Assembly (NCBI GenBank): GCA_013180625.2
Contig: SNVD02005031.1
Span: 124,001-188,000 of the forward strand
Length of the DNA: 64,000 nt
Source: Boswellia sacra
Taxonomy: Eukaryota > Streptophyta > Magnoliopsida > Sapindales > Burseraceae
Reading direction: 5' to 3'
Shown: positions 11,065 through 22,367 of the stretch, piece by piece
How the letters are laid out: the number at the start of each line of letters is the position of its first letter
Position numbering within the stretch: position 1 is the stretch's first letter
Position numbers and translations under genes: made by a program
Notes under the pieces: model-generated
What the model was told of the DNA's origin: nothing
Databases searched by the model: none
Seen by the model: the letters and a program-made list of their open reading frames with translations, nothing else

Positions 11065-11708
11065 ATGGAGGGAACTTCACAACGTCGAATCCAAAGGATC
11101 TGTGTATTCTACGGATCTCGATCGGATAAAAGTGAGGAGTTTGTAGAAGTAGCAAACTATCTTGGTAGGCTACTGGCTGAAAGAAAGTGGTTTATGGGGG
11201 AGGTAGCCTCGGGTTAATGGGTTATGTGTCAACAGCTACACATGTAGGAGGTAGTCAAGTTTTAGGAGTTATTCCTAAAGCTTTGGCCATAGAAAGCATC
11301 GTTGAAAAAACGGTTGGGACGGAGTTACAGGTCTCCTCTATGCATGAACGCATGGCACATATGCTCATCAATTCAGATGCCTTTATTGCTTTACCAGGTG
11401 GCTTTGGCACTCTTGAAGAAATTTTTCAAATTGCCTCTTGGGCCCAACTGAATCTCTATCAAAAACCCATAGGTTTGTTGAATGTTAAAAATTTCTTTGA
11501 TCCTTTGATAAGTTTTGTTGATGCAGCTGTGGAACAAAATTTTATCCCTTATTCAGCAAGAAAGATCCTTGTTTCTACCACTTCTGCTGGTGAGTTACTT
11601 GACAAATTACAAGAAGTTGAGTATGAACCTGACCCAGCTAGTACTCAAATTAATTGGGCAGGAGGGCAAAACAAAAAGTGCAAATTGGATCTGAATCTCC
11701 GTTTGTAA
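11065..11708 (+). pseudogene. LOG: LOG-family cytokinin phosphoribohydrolase captured by element 1
   Basis: LOG enzymes cut cytokinin nucleoside 5'-monophosphates to release active free-base cytokinin in the cytosol. The frame opens with MEGTSQRRIQRICVFYGS, the usual LOG N-terminus, and after a break continues with VVYGGGSLGLMG (nucleotide fold) and the family hallmark PGGFGTLEE. The C-terminus (WAQLNLYQKPIGLLN, then SFVDAAVEQNFI) also fits. Total length corresponds to about 216 residues, normal for the family, yet there are no introns where plant LOG genes have several. Seven bases are missing near 11187 relative to element 2, shifting the frame after about 41 codons; the remaining 173 codons are open. 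The MHERMAHM stretch has Met where most LOGs have Lys after the Arg. It sits 316 bp after the CRP gene and 1456 bp before the 3' LTR. Confidence 0.9.
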
Positions 11709-13153
11709 TTTTTTCTTGTCCTTATTTTATTTTTAGCATTGTCTTTTACGAGTCTTTCAGGTCATCTCTCTTGAATAAAGAAGCTTCAGGTAATGTCTCC
11801 TATACTTTATCTCTCTACATTTAAACATTGAGGACAATGTTTCATTTGGTTGGGGGGAAGGATAGTAGACATAAGTGTGTCTTGAATTTTCTTTTTTCTT
11901 GCAAAAAAAAAAAAATGAGTTAGTAATTAGATTCAGAGTGCGGCGTAAGGAGTTCAAATCCTCTTTAAACGCATTCTGGGTCAGGAATGGCAGAGTAGGG
12001 AGGGCCAGTTTGAACTCTTGAAACCCATTCTAACCAATTTGTCATTTTATTTTGATCTTGTGAACTCATTTTAGCTAACTTGATATTATTTAGTCTTGAT
12101 TTTTGAATTTTATAACAAGGAGGTTTTATTCATTTCACTTTGAATTATTCAAATCTATGAACTCTCACAACCTTATCATTTAAAAAATTGTGTGCTTATG
12201 TACTCATTAAGCAAGTATTCATGAACCTTTCTTCACACACAAACATACCTTGATGCATAATTGTGGGTGGCAAAATGAAATGTTGTAATATTGAGTTCTT
12301 TTGTTTTGTTTAGGATAACAACACAAAGGAAGGGGAAAGTTAAAAAAAATAATAAATAAACAAATAAAAGAAGAAAAAAAAGTGAAAAAAAAAAGAGAAA
12401 AGAGCAATTGTGGATAAGTTTGGTCTCGTAGCCTCCTTAATTCAAGCAATTAAGCCTGAGGGATGCCTCAACACCTAATACCCTAAGACCAACTGTGGAT
12501 AAGTTTGGTCTCGTAGCCTCCTTAATTCAAGCAATTAAGCCCGAGGGGTGCCTCAACACCTAACACCCTAAGACCAACTGGTTTGGGAGCTATTGGCCCA
12601 AAGCTCGCTACATGGATTAAGGAGAAAGCTTAATGGGATTGAACATTGCACTATCCAAAAGTTTCTAAGCAAAAATAAAGCATCGGCAACCCGAGTCGTT
12701 AAGCTCGTAGGGGTGTCTTAACACCTAATGCCCTAAGGCCAACTGGTCTGGGAGTCATTAGCCTAAGGCTCGCTACAGGGGTTAAAGATGCATTCCTTCA
12801 AAAAAAAAAAAAACAAATAAACAAAAAAAAAGAGAGAAAAAAAATATATATATATATATAAAATGAATAAATTCCCCTTACCTAAGGTCGTTAGCCTTAA
12901 CAAATATTAGAACCGATATGACTTCTTTCTAATAAGCCCCATAGTCATGTGTTGACTGAGCACAAAAAGAAGGTTTATAGATATCTTGACCAAAGGGTAC
13001 ATGAGTCATAAAAAAAAATAATAATAATTGGTTGAGAGTTTGTTTATTTGGATAAAATCAAGGAGAGTGCAATAATGACCACCTTGGATGTAAAATTCTA
13101 TAAATCCCTTCTAAATAATAACGCTTTAATTGCTAGGGACTAGCAATAAGCTA
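11709..13153 (+). other. Element 1 noncoding 3' region
   Basis: About 1.4 kb separate LOG from the polypurine tract, with no recognisable protein. The region includes poly-A and TA runs (12347-12400, 12790-12860). It also has recurring motifs of the type CTCGTAGCCTCC..AATTAAGCCCGAGG..CTCAACACCTAA, present about three times in diverged form. The same layout is present in element 2, so it belongs to the family and may be the 3' UTR. Confidence 0.6.
12411..12580. repeat. 85-bp tandem duplication in element 1 only
   Basis: The unit beginning TGGATAAGTTTGGTCTCGTA is present at 12411 and again at 12496. Element 2 has a single copy (about 51103), so the duplication arose in element 1 or its recent parent. 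Confidence 0.85.
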
Positions 13154-13164
13154 GTTGGGGGGTG
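13154..13164 (+). promoter_or_regulatory. Polypurine tract of element 1
   Basis: GTTGGGGGGTG directly precedes the 3' LTR, where plus-strand DNA synthesis is primed. The same tract precedes the 3' LTR of element 2 at 51722-51732. Confidence 0.75.
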
Positions 13165-14503
13165 TGATGAACACTTAAATATGCATGTTTAATAAGAGTT
13201 TAGTTCATCATATTGCATAATAGTGTCATTAAATTCCTCAACTTAAGCATATTTGTAGCATTTGCATCTTTGGAATTAATTTCTCTTAATTTTGGTTTTG
13301 TTACAGGTTCGGTAAAATGGGCATAACTCTCTATTTATATATCAGAATGGTACAATTATTAATGTTTTGGAAATCTGATTAAATTATCTACAAGATTGCA
13401 TTTCACAAGCATCATCAAATTCGAGCTCTTAGTGGATCAAAAATGGGCTTGAAGTGAACCCATCTGCAGATTCAGTCCAGCCTGACCATGCCTCAGTATT
13501 TTGACAATATCTCTCATAATATGTATCCAAATCATATGAATCAAGATGTTCTAGAAAGCTGAGAGAAATATCTACGACGTTTATGAAGACATGTGATTAA
13601 AATTCATAATAATTCAAGGTCAAAATCGGTGGTCAAAGTCAGTTCACCTAATTACCCCAATTGTCAAAGTTGGTGCACCTAACATTTGACAACTATTCCT
13701 TTGTAATTTGACAAGTTTGCCCCTAAATGTATCTATAAATAGAGGTGCCTTGTGACCCATTAGGGCATCTTGGCCTTGGCTGGGATCTTGTATTGTGTTT
13801 CTCTCTTGTTTTAATGTTATTAATGAATTTCCTTTTTCTTCTATTTTGTGCTCTTTCTCTTATAATGTCTTTCTAATTTCTCTCTTGCTAAGGTGAAAGG
13901 GTGAAACCCTTGATATGAGAGTAAGGATTCTCTAACCCTTAATATGTGCTTAATAATCATAATCTTATGTTGTTTATATGATTTATATTTATTTTCTTAA
14001 TCAATCTTGACACCACTCGTAAAATGGAGGTCTTGATCCATTGTCGAAAATCCCTGGCACATCAAATGCTTGGATCCTTTCTAGATGTCGTATGGTTCTT
14101 CCTTACCGACATGAATCTAGTTAGTAACCTTGATTTGTTGTAGACATATAGTGATTGGCACATTGAATGCTTGAACCCATTTATGAAAGGTGGTATAAAT
14201 ATTGGTAACGAAGCAAATATAATTCATATAACTAAAACGGGTTGTTTATCCTTATTTGAAATATCAAGGGCGAATCCTCTAACCTTAGCTATCATTATTA
14301 TTGTGCTAATTTCTTGCGAATTTTAATTACTCTCATCTGTTGTTGATATTATCTTGCCATATCTTTGAATAATCATATTGTATTTGCTTAGCTTATAATT
14401 TGTAGCGCTAAAATCTCCTTCCTCGTGGATCGACCTCGGTCTCACCGGGTTTATTACTTCAACACTCCTATACTTGGGAGACAATCTTTTTTCAGATGTG
14501 TCA
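13165..14503 (+). repeat. Element 1 3' LTR
   Basis: LTR of 1339 bp matching 4775-6112 end to end, with scattered substitutions and small indels. A TATA-like box TATAAATAG lies near 13734-13742. It is followed by ATATA, the right flank of the target-site duplication. Confidence 0.95.
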
Positions 14504-14881
14504 ATATATAGCTACATCCAAGGTACTTCCATATTCACTTAAAGTTCTCAAATCCTTTTAAGTTTCTGATGTAACTGGGATGCAGATTCTGATAATTTCT
14601 TGAAAATGACAATTTAATAGGATGAGATTCTAATAGGAATTTGGTTCCATTTGTAAATGAGATTGATTTGATTTCACTGATTCCGCGGCTAAAACACAAT
14701 TCTTATATATGCACAATCGGCCACTCACTTCCATGAATACTCAGAAAGACAAAACAATGCCATAACCAATTCCTTGACCACAAAACTTCACTTAAGCATG
14801 GAGAAGGGCAAGACAAATAACAAACCAAAAAAGGCTTATGAACACATATACTGCTACTAATTCCTTTTACCCTTGCCACGT
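14504..14881. other. Intergenic flank right of element 1
   Basis: AT-rich sequence with no frame of note. It may include the 3' flank of the TSR2-like remnant read on the minus strand. Confidence 0.4.
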
Positions 14882-15581
14882 CTAGATGAAACTACTGTCC
14901 AAACATTCCTCATCCATTATCATCAGTTTTTTTGATACCTGCAAAACTCAACAGAAAATGCACAATTGTAAAAGATCCAAGGGTGAAAACAGACTAGATA
15001 ACATGAGATGCTGCATATGAGCAGATGCATACACAATCCACAAACATGGTCATGGCAGATATAAGTTTAATCTATCAAAGTTTGTTACAATAATACCAAA
15101 ACCACTTAATAAATTGAGAAATCAACTTCGACAACAGGCCAATATGTCATTGGAAATCTCTCGAAGCTATATTTGATCAAGCTTTAAACCTGACTATGCT
15201 TGATCCATTAAACGAACAAATACCATGACCATCAATAAAGAACATTCCTTTTACTACAAAGCAGAACAAATGTCTGTTACTTCAACTTTTTATTTTTTTC
15301 TCGAAGGTGTATTTGTCAATTACAAGTCACCGGTATAATCCCACAAAGGAAATTCTAGGACACGTTTAAAAAACTATGTCTACACAAGTCATATCCCTTA
15401 AAACATGGGGTTAACCAACAGGAAACAACTGTACCATTATGTACACAAATTCATTGCACCAACACAAGAAGAAAAATCAGTTAAGAAAGAATACCTCCTC
15501 AATGCTACCATCTTCAGCCATTGTGTTGAGTAATCATAGCTTCATCGAGAATGTTCTCGAGATCATCAATATACAGCGCCT
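14882..15581 (-). pseudogene. TSR2: TSR2-like (pre-rRNA processing, WGG domain) 3' exons
   Basis: Two minus-strand exon-like pieces are joined by GT..AG borders. The 15495-15581 piece reads EALYIDDLENILDEAM and then, after a one-base frame change near 15520, MAEDGSIEE before a GT donor. The 14882-14938 piece follows a TTTGCAG acceptor and reads VSKKLMIMDEECL then a TAG stop. The order acidic region, EDGS[IV]EEV, KLM.M.EEC matches the end of the WGG domain of plant TSR2, a chaperone of ribosomal protein eS26 in 40S maturation. The frameshift and the early stop (18 residues after the last splice) indicate a decayed copy, truncated on its 5' side near the CACTA remnant. The assignment rests on remembered family pattern. 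Confidence 0.5.
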
Positions 15582-15969
15582 CTGATGGTTAAAAGAACAT
15601 AATCAGAAAATGGTACATTGTTTGTTAGTTTTTTTAAGTGGGCCATTATTTGTTTCTCTTCTTAACTCAATTCAATTAAAACTAAAAAGGAAATGACCAG
15701 CCGTGAATATAGTTTAAAGTAAACTACTTAGTTAATTGATTTAATTGATTTAAAGTGAACAGTTCAATGTTAGTTCAAATTAAAGAAATCAGCCTACTTA
15801 ACCAGAACAAAGCCACCCACTTATCCAAAAACTAAATTAACCAAACTAGCCCACTTTACCATGAACGAAACATTCAAGCTCGCTTGGCAAAAAACTGAAC
15901 CAGCCCACTTTACCATGAACAATACCGATCCAGCCCACTTAACCAAACCAGCCCACTTTAATCGTGCTC
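15582..15969. repeat. Boundary region with CCAGCCCACTT repeats
   Basis: Between the TSR2-like remnant and the CACTA coding remnant lies AT-rich DNA that passes into four or more imperfect repeats of ACCAGCCCACTTTACC (about 15795-15960). The repeats sit exactly where the missing transposase core of the CACTA element should be. Confidence 0.55.
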
Positions 15970-17086
15970 TCTTATGTTCATCCAAGTATCTATTGCTAAC
16001 TCTGAAGAGATATGTGCGTAATCATGCACATCCTGAGGCTTCTATTGCTAAAGGATACCTAATGGATGAGTGCACAAACTTTTGTTCAAGATATCTCGAT
16101 GAAGTGGAAACTAAACTCAATCGAGGACCTCGGAATAAGGATGGTACCTCTGATGAAGGACAACAATTCAAACTTGATCATATCTTTTGGGTTCAAGCAC
16201 ATAGATATGTGCTAGTCAATACAACTTCTATTGATCCATTTCGAGAGTAAGATATGCACAATTTTCCTTCGTTACCTCTGTTCTTTTTATTGTTGTATCT
16301 TTTTTTCATCTTCCAATGTCTTCTAACACAGAAAGCATCTCAATGAAATTCATAATGAAATGCCTCGTTCTTCTATTCATGAAATTCAAAAAGAGCATAA
16401 TAGAGAATTCCACGAATGGTTTCGAGATCATGTAAGTGCAAGAAATTTAGGTAATATTTTGTTGCTATAAGGATTTTTGTTGCTAACTATATGTATTTTC
16501 ATAGGTTCACTCCTTACAAGATACCTCAAATGTATCATTGTATAAGGAAATCATCCATTTAGCTAATGGCCCTAAATGGGGTGCACGTAGCTATAAATCT
16601 TATGTTGTCAACGGCTTCAAATTTCGTACCAAGGATGCAGATAAACACAAAATCACGCAACAATCTAGTGTTATTTTGAAGGTCGATACCATGAGTTATG
16701 CTAGTGCACGAGATCAAAACCCTCTTTCTGGCAGCGTAACGTTTCTTGGAGTTTTAACAGATATAATTCAAATTCAATACGTCAATGAAATGACTTTCAT
16801 CTTGTTCAAGTGTAATTGCGTTGATAATCGAACTGGAATGAAGTGTGATGAGTTCGACTTCACAATGGTTAATTTTAATCATCTGTTATACAAAGATAAC
16901 AGTATTGATGATGAACCTTTCATTTCGGCGGATCAAGCGGAGCAAGTTTGCTATATTCAAGATCCTGTAGATGAAGATTGGCATGTTGTTCTTAAAATGT
17001 CAACAAGAGATACTTTTGATCTCAATTCCAAAAATTCATCTATTGGGAACAAGGTGCCAGAAGTTGAGCTATATGCACAACAATAA
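15970..17086 (+). pseudogene. CACTA (En/Spm) transposase C-terminal part, DUF4218/DUF4216
   Basis: Three exons are visible: 15970-16246, 16332-16431 and 16505-17086, each with good plant splice borders (GAGTAAGA/ACACAG, GTAAGT/CATAG) and consistent phase. Exon 1 reads LKRYVRNHAHPEASIAKGYL and CTNFCSRYL, the DUF4218 signature. Exon 3 reads LANGPKWGARSYKSYVVNG and RTKDADKHKITQQSSVI, the DUF4216 region found at the C-terminus of plant CACTA TNP2-type transposases. The catalytic transposase core that should come first is absent and replaced by short ACCAGCCCACTT-type repeats, so the element is 5' truncated. The remaining frame is open to TAA at 17084-17086. Confidence 0.8.
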
Positions 17087-17464
17087 CTAGATGAAAGAGG
17101 TTATTTTCATGAGGAAGATGTTCAATAGGTTAGGTAAGGAGTTGAGGGAACAACAGTGACCATCAATCGTGAAGATAATGATGATCAGATGGATGATGTT
17201 GATTGATAGTACCTTTACTTAGTTGTTATTATTAATTATGTGATTTGTTATCTTTCTTGTATTTTGGGAACATCTTGTTTTCTCCATTTATGTGATTTCC
17301 TCTTGTCTACGTGTAACTATTATTTTTTAGAATGAAATATGTAGTTTGTTCAATTGAACTGGATGTTCATTGTAATTTTTTATTATATGCATACATTATT
17401 TATCATGAAACTTAACGAAAGAGATTAGAATTTTATGAATGTGAATGTTTTTTGAAAAGGTAAC

Positions 17465-19260
17465 CATGCCGCCGAAAAGACCGAGAGACACCTCTATGGA
17501 GAGTATAATACAACGGGAAGCAGAATCTTGACGACAGTCGGCAGCGTCTTCCCACACTCAAACGAATGGTAGAGGTACATCAACAAGTTTATTTTTACGT
17601 TAAATTTTTTTAAATGTAAAGTTGTTTAAACATTTTTTATTGTGTTTTTATAGATACGTGTGGTACATCAGGTGTTGTCAAAGGACGTGGAGTAGCTCGT
17701 ATTGTTCGTGAGTGGCGTACAGGCCAGAGGTTGCATATTCAATTTAACTCTCAATCGCAACCAATAAACACAAACAAAGACAAATTAACCACCCAACTTG
17801 GAATAATAGCAAAAAATGGCAACATGGCTCCATTGACTTGTCCTCGGTGGCAAAATATGCCATCACATCTTTTGGATGCCATCTGGAAAGAAGTGAAGGT
17901 AATTGTTTTTTAATAAATTCATACGTTACATGTATATGTATTTGTACCTCCATTAATCTATTACAAAATGTTTTTGCAGGATAATACAGATGTTCCTGAT
18001 GAGTATAGACCTCATTGTTTACAACATATTGGGAACCTTTGGCAGGATTGGAAAGCTCGTGTAAAGAGGGAGTACTACAAAAAATATAATACGGATGAGG
18101 ACTGGTTGCAATTCACTCCTCCTAGAGTTCAGCCAAATTAGTGGCCTATTCTTGCAGCTTATTGGGGAACAGAACAAGCTAAAGTATATGCCTAACATAA
18201 TTAAAAAAGTGTAGATTTGAATTTTTTTGCATTCGTATTGTAATTCATATTATATAATTGTTGTTAATATTGTTTATATTATAGGAAGCTGCAGAGAAGA
18301 ATAAGGTAAATCGAGCACAACAAGTTGCACTTCATCGAACAGGTCGCACATCATTTGCCCAAAAACGAGAAGAGGTAAGTTACACTTGTTTGTTTATACG
18401 TTTTTTACTTGTCGGTTATCAAGTTCTACTTATATCTCTTTAGTAGTTGTATTATTATAGTTCTGATATATTTTTGTTTAGATGATAAGAAATGGAGAGC
18501 AAACTGATCGCATTAGTGTCTTCGTCAAGACAAGAACAAAAAGTAACGGGGAAGTAGCTGATGATGAAAGTGCAGAAATAATTGTAAGTTATTTAATCTT
18601 TTAAACTTATTCATTCATCCACTATCTGTAAATTAATTTTTGCTTAATACATTGTCATTATTAAGTTGTTATTTCTTTTCATTATGTTGTAGAGTCAATT
18701 TGATGAAGGTTTGTCTCAATTTCCATAAGACTAGCAAACTCAACAACTGAGAGAATAAGTATTTGGCAATGTAATGGGACCTGATCATCGTGGTTATGCC
18801 CGGACATATGGTTTCGGTCCATCTCCGACTGACGTTCAAGACAGCAGCTCATCTGATATTCACTTGAGGGAAGAGTTGGGTAGTTTGCAGCAAGAACACA
18901 ACAACTTGAAGGAAGCACATAGAAACTTGAATGAAGCACACAACAACTTGAAGCAAGATCACAACAACATGAAAATGATGTATGATGAAGTCGTTTCCTT
19001 CTTGTAGGAGAGGTTTCCAGAATTTGCAGAGCGGCGATCTACAAGACCGGTATTTACTTATTTCTAAAGTTAAAAAAGTAGTTTCAGTTGACTCCTATTT
19101 TTTAAAGTTTCAATTGACTCATATTTTTAACTTATATTTCATATTTTTTTTTTATAAATAGGTCCCAGATGCTTCAAGTGGATGTCATAGTCGTTTTCAA
19201 TATGATAGTCATGGAACCAATGATCTCACAGATCGTGATTCAAACCACGGGAACAAATAG
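17465..19260 (+). pseudogene. CACTA second gene (Transposase_24 / TnpA-like)
   Basis: A multi-exon gene follows the TNP2 remnant, as in other plant CACTA elements. Exons inferred from splice borders are 17465-17574, 17654-17898, 17980-18183, 18285-18374, 18482-18583, 18693-19049 and 19163-19260. The protein includes GRGVARIVREWRTGQRLHIQ, then WPILAAYWGTEQAKEAAEKN, the plant transposase family PF03004 pattern. A heptad-like coiled coil follows (LGSLQQEHNNLKEAHRNLN, repeated), then a C-terminus YDSHGTNDLTDRDSNHGNK. In-frame stops occur in exon 1 (TGA for a likely CGA), in exon 3 (TAG near 18139) and in the sixth exon, so it is inactive. This class of protein binds subterminal repeats such as those at 19757-20190. 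Confidence 0.75.
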
Positions 19261-19756
19261 GTATATAAATGAAATTAAAAAATTTGTTTTAAGATACATA
19301 ATGTTACTTAATGATTATAATCTTGGCTACAAATTTATTCTTGCAAGTTGTTTGTCAAGTTTTGGACCTTACTTATCAGATGTTGAGTTATGTCCAGGTT
19401 GTTGAATTATATAATTGAGATGTTTAACTATTTTATTATATGATGTTGAACTGTGTGGATGATGAGCTTTACGGCTTACTTGTCAGACGTTGAGTTATGT
19501 GGAGGTTGTTGAATTATATAATTGAGATGTTTAACTATTTGATTATATAATGTTGGATTGTATGGATGACGATTTAGTTATGTTTGGTTTGCTTACGTTA
19601 TGATTAATCTATTTATGTGACAACTTTTGATATTTGATTTGAGTTCATTATATTCATCGAATGATGAAAGACACATATCAAAACATTTTTCTTGAGACAG
19701 GTTATTGAATCTTCAAACAGTAAACAAAAAAAAAAAAGCAAAAACCTTTTTAAAAA

Positions 19757-20215
19757 AAAATAAACCTTTTACGGCCGTTTGGTGTTCGATGCAAAAAATT
19801 TGCAACTATTTATCGCCCAAACTACGTCGTTTCGATTCGAACTTTTTACGACGGTTCATGGACTTTTTACGGCTGTTTCATGTTCGCTGCAAAAAATTCG
19901 AAACTATTCTCTTGCCAAACTACATCGTTTCAGTTCAAACTTTTTGCGGTGGTTCTTGAACTTTTTACGGCGGTTACGTGTTCGACGCAAAAGGTTCAAA
20001 GTTATACGGCGGTTTCAGAACCACCGTAAAAGGCCGTGTTATATGCACATTCTGTTTCATCATTGGTTTTTACGTCGAACAGATAAATCGTCATAAATAA
20101 CCTTTTACGGTGGGCCAAAACCGCCATAAATACTTTTACTACGGTTGTTTCTACGGCGGTTGTGAACTTTTACGGCGGTTTTGGCCCCCCGTAAAAGGTC
20201 TTCCATATTGTAGTA
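19757..20215 (+). repeat. CACTA subterminal repeats and right end
   Basis: The motif TTTTACGGCGGTT and its reverse complement recur at least eight times with variants. The block also contains two longer related units starting CGTTTGGTGTTCGATGCAAA and GCTGTTTCATGTTCGCTGCA. It ends at about 20208-20215 with TTGTAGTA, one base off the CACTA terminal TTGTAGTG. Such clustered GC-containing repeats next to a CACTA end are the expected binding sites of the TnpA-like protein encoded just upstream. Confidence 0.75.
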
Positions 20216-22367
20216 AGAGAATAGAGAGTTGGCGCATGCGTGCCTCTCCCTTAGCGTAGGAGCGCGAAACTGAAATTTGCAACAGATTGGAAACCAGAAA
20301 CTTGGCTTCGCCGCGCCAGTTCTCTCGCGTAGGGGCACGATCCTTGAACAGTGAAATCAATTTTCTGAATTTCTTAGTAGGGCACTGGTGGCTTGTATAC
20401 TAAGAAATGAACAGTAATTGGTGATTTATGGAATAAGTATTTAATAGTAGTCATATTCTGAAATGGTTATCGCTGTTAATTTTTTTTATTTTGAGTGTTA
20501 CGCCAATTTTTATAATTCTAGCTGCTTACTGAGTTTCATACTCACTAGTCTGTTGTGTACCTCAGGTATTCGATCAGTTAAATATTAAGAGAGGATTTCA
20601 GCATAGCGACAACTGTGTTCCCTTAGCAAGTTCTTATCTGCTGCAGTATTAATATATTGGGTACGGGGTATGACACTTTCGGTCGTGATCACTTTCCAAC
20701 TCTTCTTGGTAAGGCTCAAGGTCAAGGATAACAAGTTGTCTACCATTGAAGATGCAACCCTGCTTCTACTGCTGCTACATGTTAAATATATTGGAGAATC
20801 AGGAATTGCACTTTCATTGCAGCAAAATTGTTTAACTCATTTTTGTTATTTTATTTTATAGTTAATTTTCTTTAAGATTGAACCTTTACACGCATTCAAA
20901 GCTTGCCTGTTATGGGATATAAACTCAGTGGAGAGAAACAAGCCAGTTCCAATTTGTTTCAAATGCGCTCCTTTTTTTTTAAATAATAATTAACTTAACA
21001 AAATTGTCTTTTGAATTTGGTGTTGGGAAATAAAAATATGATCACTATGGATTCTTTTCAAGAATTAAATCACCAACAAGACATTCTTGTCAAATTGTGC
21101 CAGTTTTGTACCATGAATGATTAGAGATTGATTAGAGGGTGGATATATATTTTATACCTAAATTTTGCCTTTTTGTAAGTTTACTTCGTCTTTGATATTG
21201 ATTAATTAACAAATTTTCCAATACAAACCTGAAAATATACTTCTTTTAATTCAAGATTTTGTTTATCTGATTACCAAATATAAATTAACTAAAATTGATA
21301 TCACGGGAAAAACCATAGTAAGCGATGTGATAAAGTTCATTGACATTTGCTACTACATATTTGATATCAACAATCAATCTATTTATTTTAGTTTCTCAAG
21401 TACTATTATAATGAATAATAATACACCTACAACTCATTTACAACCACTTTTCCCTACAACTAAAGTTAGTAAAATCCTACTGAAGATATAATTATCCTTA
21501 TTTATTTTTATTTGTTCATTCTCTAGTGAATTTTTACCAACTCAGGTTGTAAGAAGAGTTGATTATAAATGGATTATAAATGTATCATTGCTCTATTATA
21601 ATATGGTTAAATAATTGGAATTAAACTTTTTTTTTAATTTATGTAACAAAAAACATGTCAAAACATAAATTCAAAACAATTTCACTATCCAAGAGAATTT
21701 TAAATTTGTAAAACACTTTGATTTATATTACTAAAAACATATAAGTTAAATATCAACTAACCAACATTAAAATTAAAATAAACTAGTAAAAACTAATAAA
21801 ACTAGGAAAAAGTGAAACTTAATTAATATTTAACTTATGTTAAATAATATGAACAACATTAATTAACTTAATATTATGTTCCATTTGGAAAACATATCTG
21901 GACATGTATATTAAAATGTAATAATTGCAATATGTATAATTGAACCAGTCAATCTTATTGATAGTCCCCTAGCTTGTTCTATTTCGCAAACAACATTTTA
22001 GAAAAATCAACCGAAAAAAATAATCTTTATGACCATGAACACTTAACACAGATGATATGTTGAAAATTACACAAAAGATAAATGAAATAATTAAAACTTG
22101 CATAGGTAGGCTTGTTTAAACAAACACCCATGTGACAAAGCTGGGGCTTTGACTGAAAGAAAATTAGAATTGAAAATGTTTATTCTACAAAGGGAAAGGG
22201 GAAGAATAGTTTTGAAACGCTGAATTTAATTTGTTTGCTTGAATAATTTTGAAAATCCTTAACTTCAACAAGTAAAGTTTCTGTACTACAATAATTAAAA
22301 TTCAAGGAAAGTCAAGGATGGCAACTGCTCCTCCGTAACCCTTTCAACCCTTTCCAGCTTCATCTAC
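20216..22367. other. Intergenic AT-rich DNA
   Basis: Both strands were read without finding a recognisable gene. A somewhat GC-richer patch at 20220-20345 borders the CACTA end. The rest is AT-rich with short poly-T and poly-A runs. An open frame at 20670-20861 has no identifiable motif. Confidence 0.5.

Larger units (their letters stand above)
4775..14503 (+). mobile_element. Athila-like Ty3/gypsy element 1 (carries LOG)
   Basis: This is a complete-ended LTR retrotransposon of 9729 bp with matching LTRs (4775-6112 and 13165-14503) that start TGATGAACAC and end GATGTGTCA. It has a tRNA-Asp-type primer binding site after the 5' LTR and a G-rich polypurine tract before the 3' LTR. The flanking 5-mers are ATACA on the left and ATATA on the right, a target-site duplication with one mismatch. 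The internal order is gag, protease, [RT and RNase H missing], integrase, cysteine-rich protein, LOG homologue, long noncoding 3' region. Compared with element 2 it lacks 1538 bp covering RT and RNase H, so it cannot move on its own. Its LTRs differ at several percent of sites by eye, so the insertion is not recent. Confidence 0.95.

Noticed and set aside
20105..20360. Minus-strand frames near the CACTA right end
   Set aside because: They run through subterminal repeats and flanking DNA and encode no recognisable protein.
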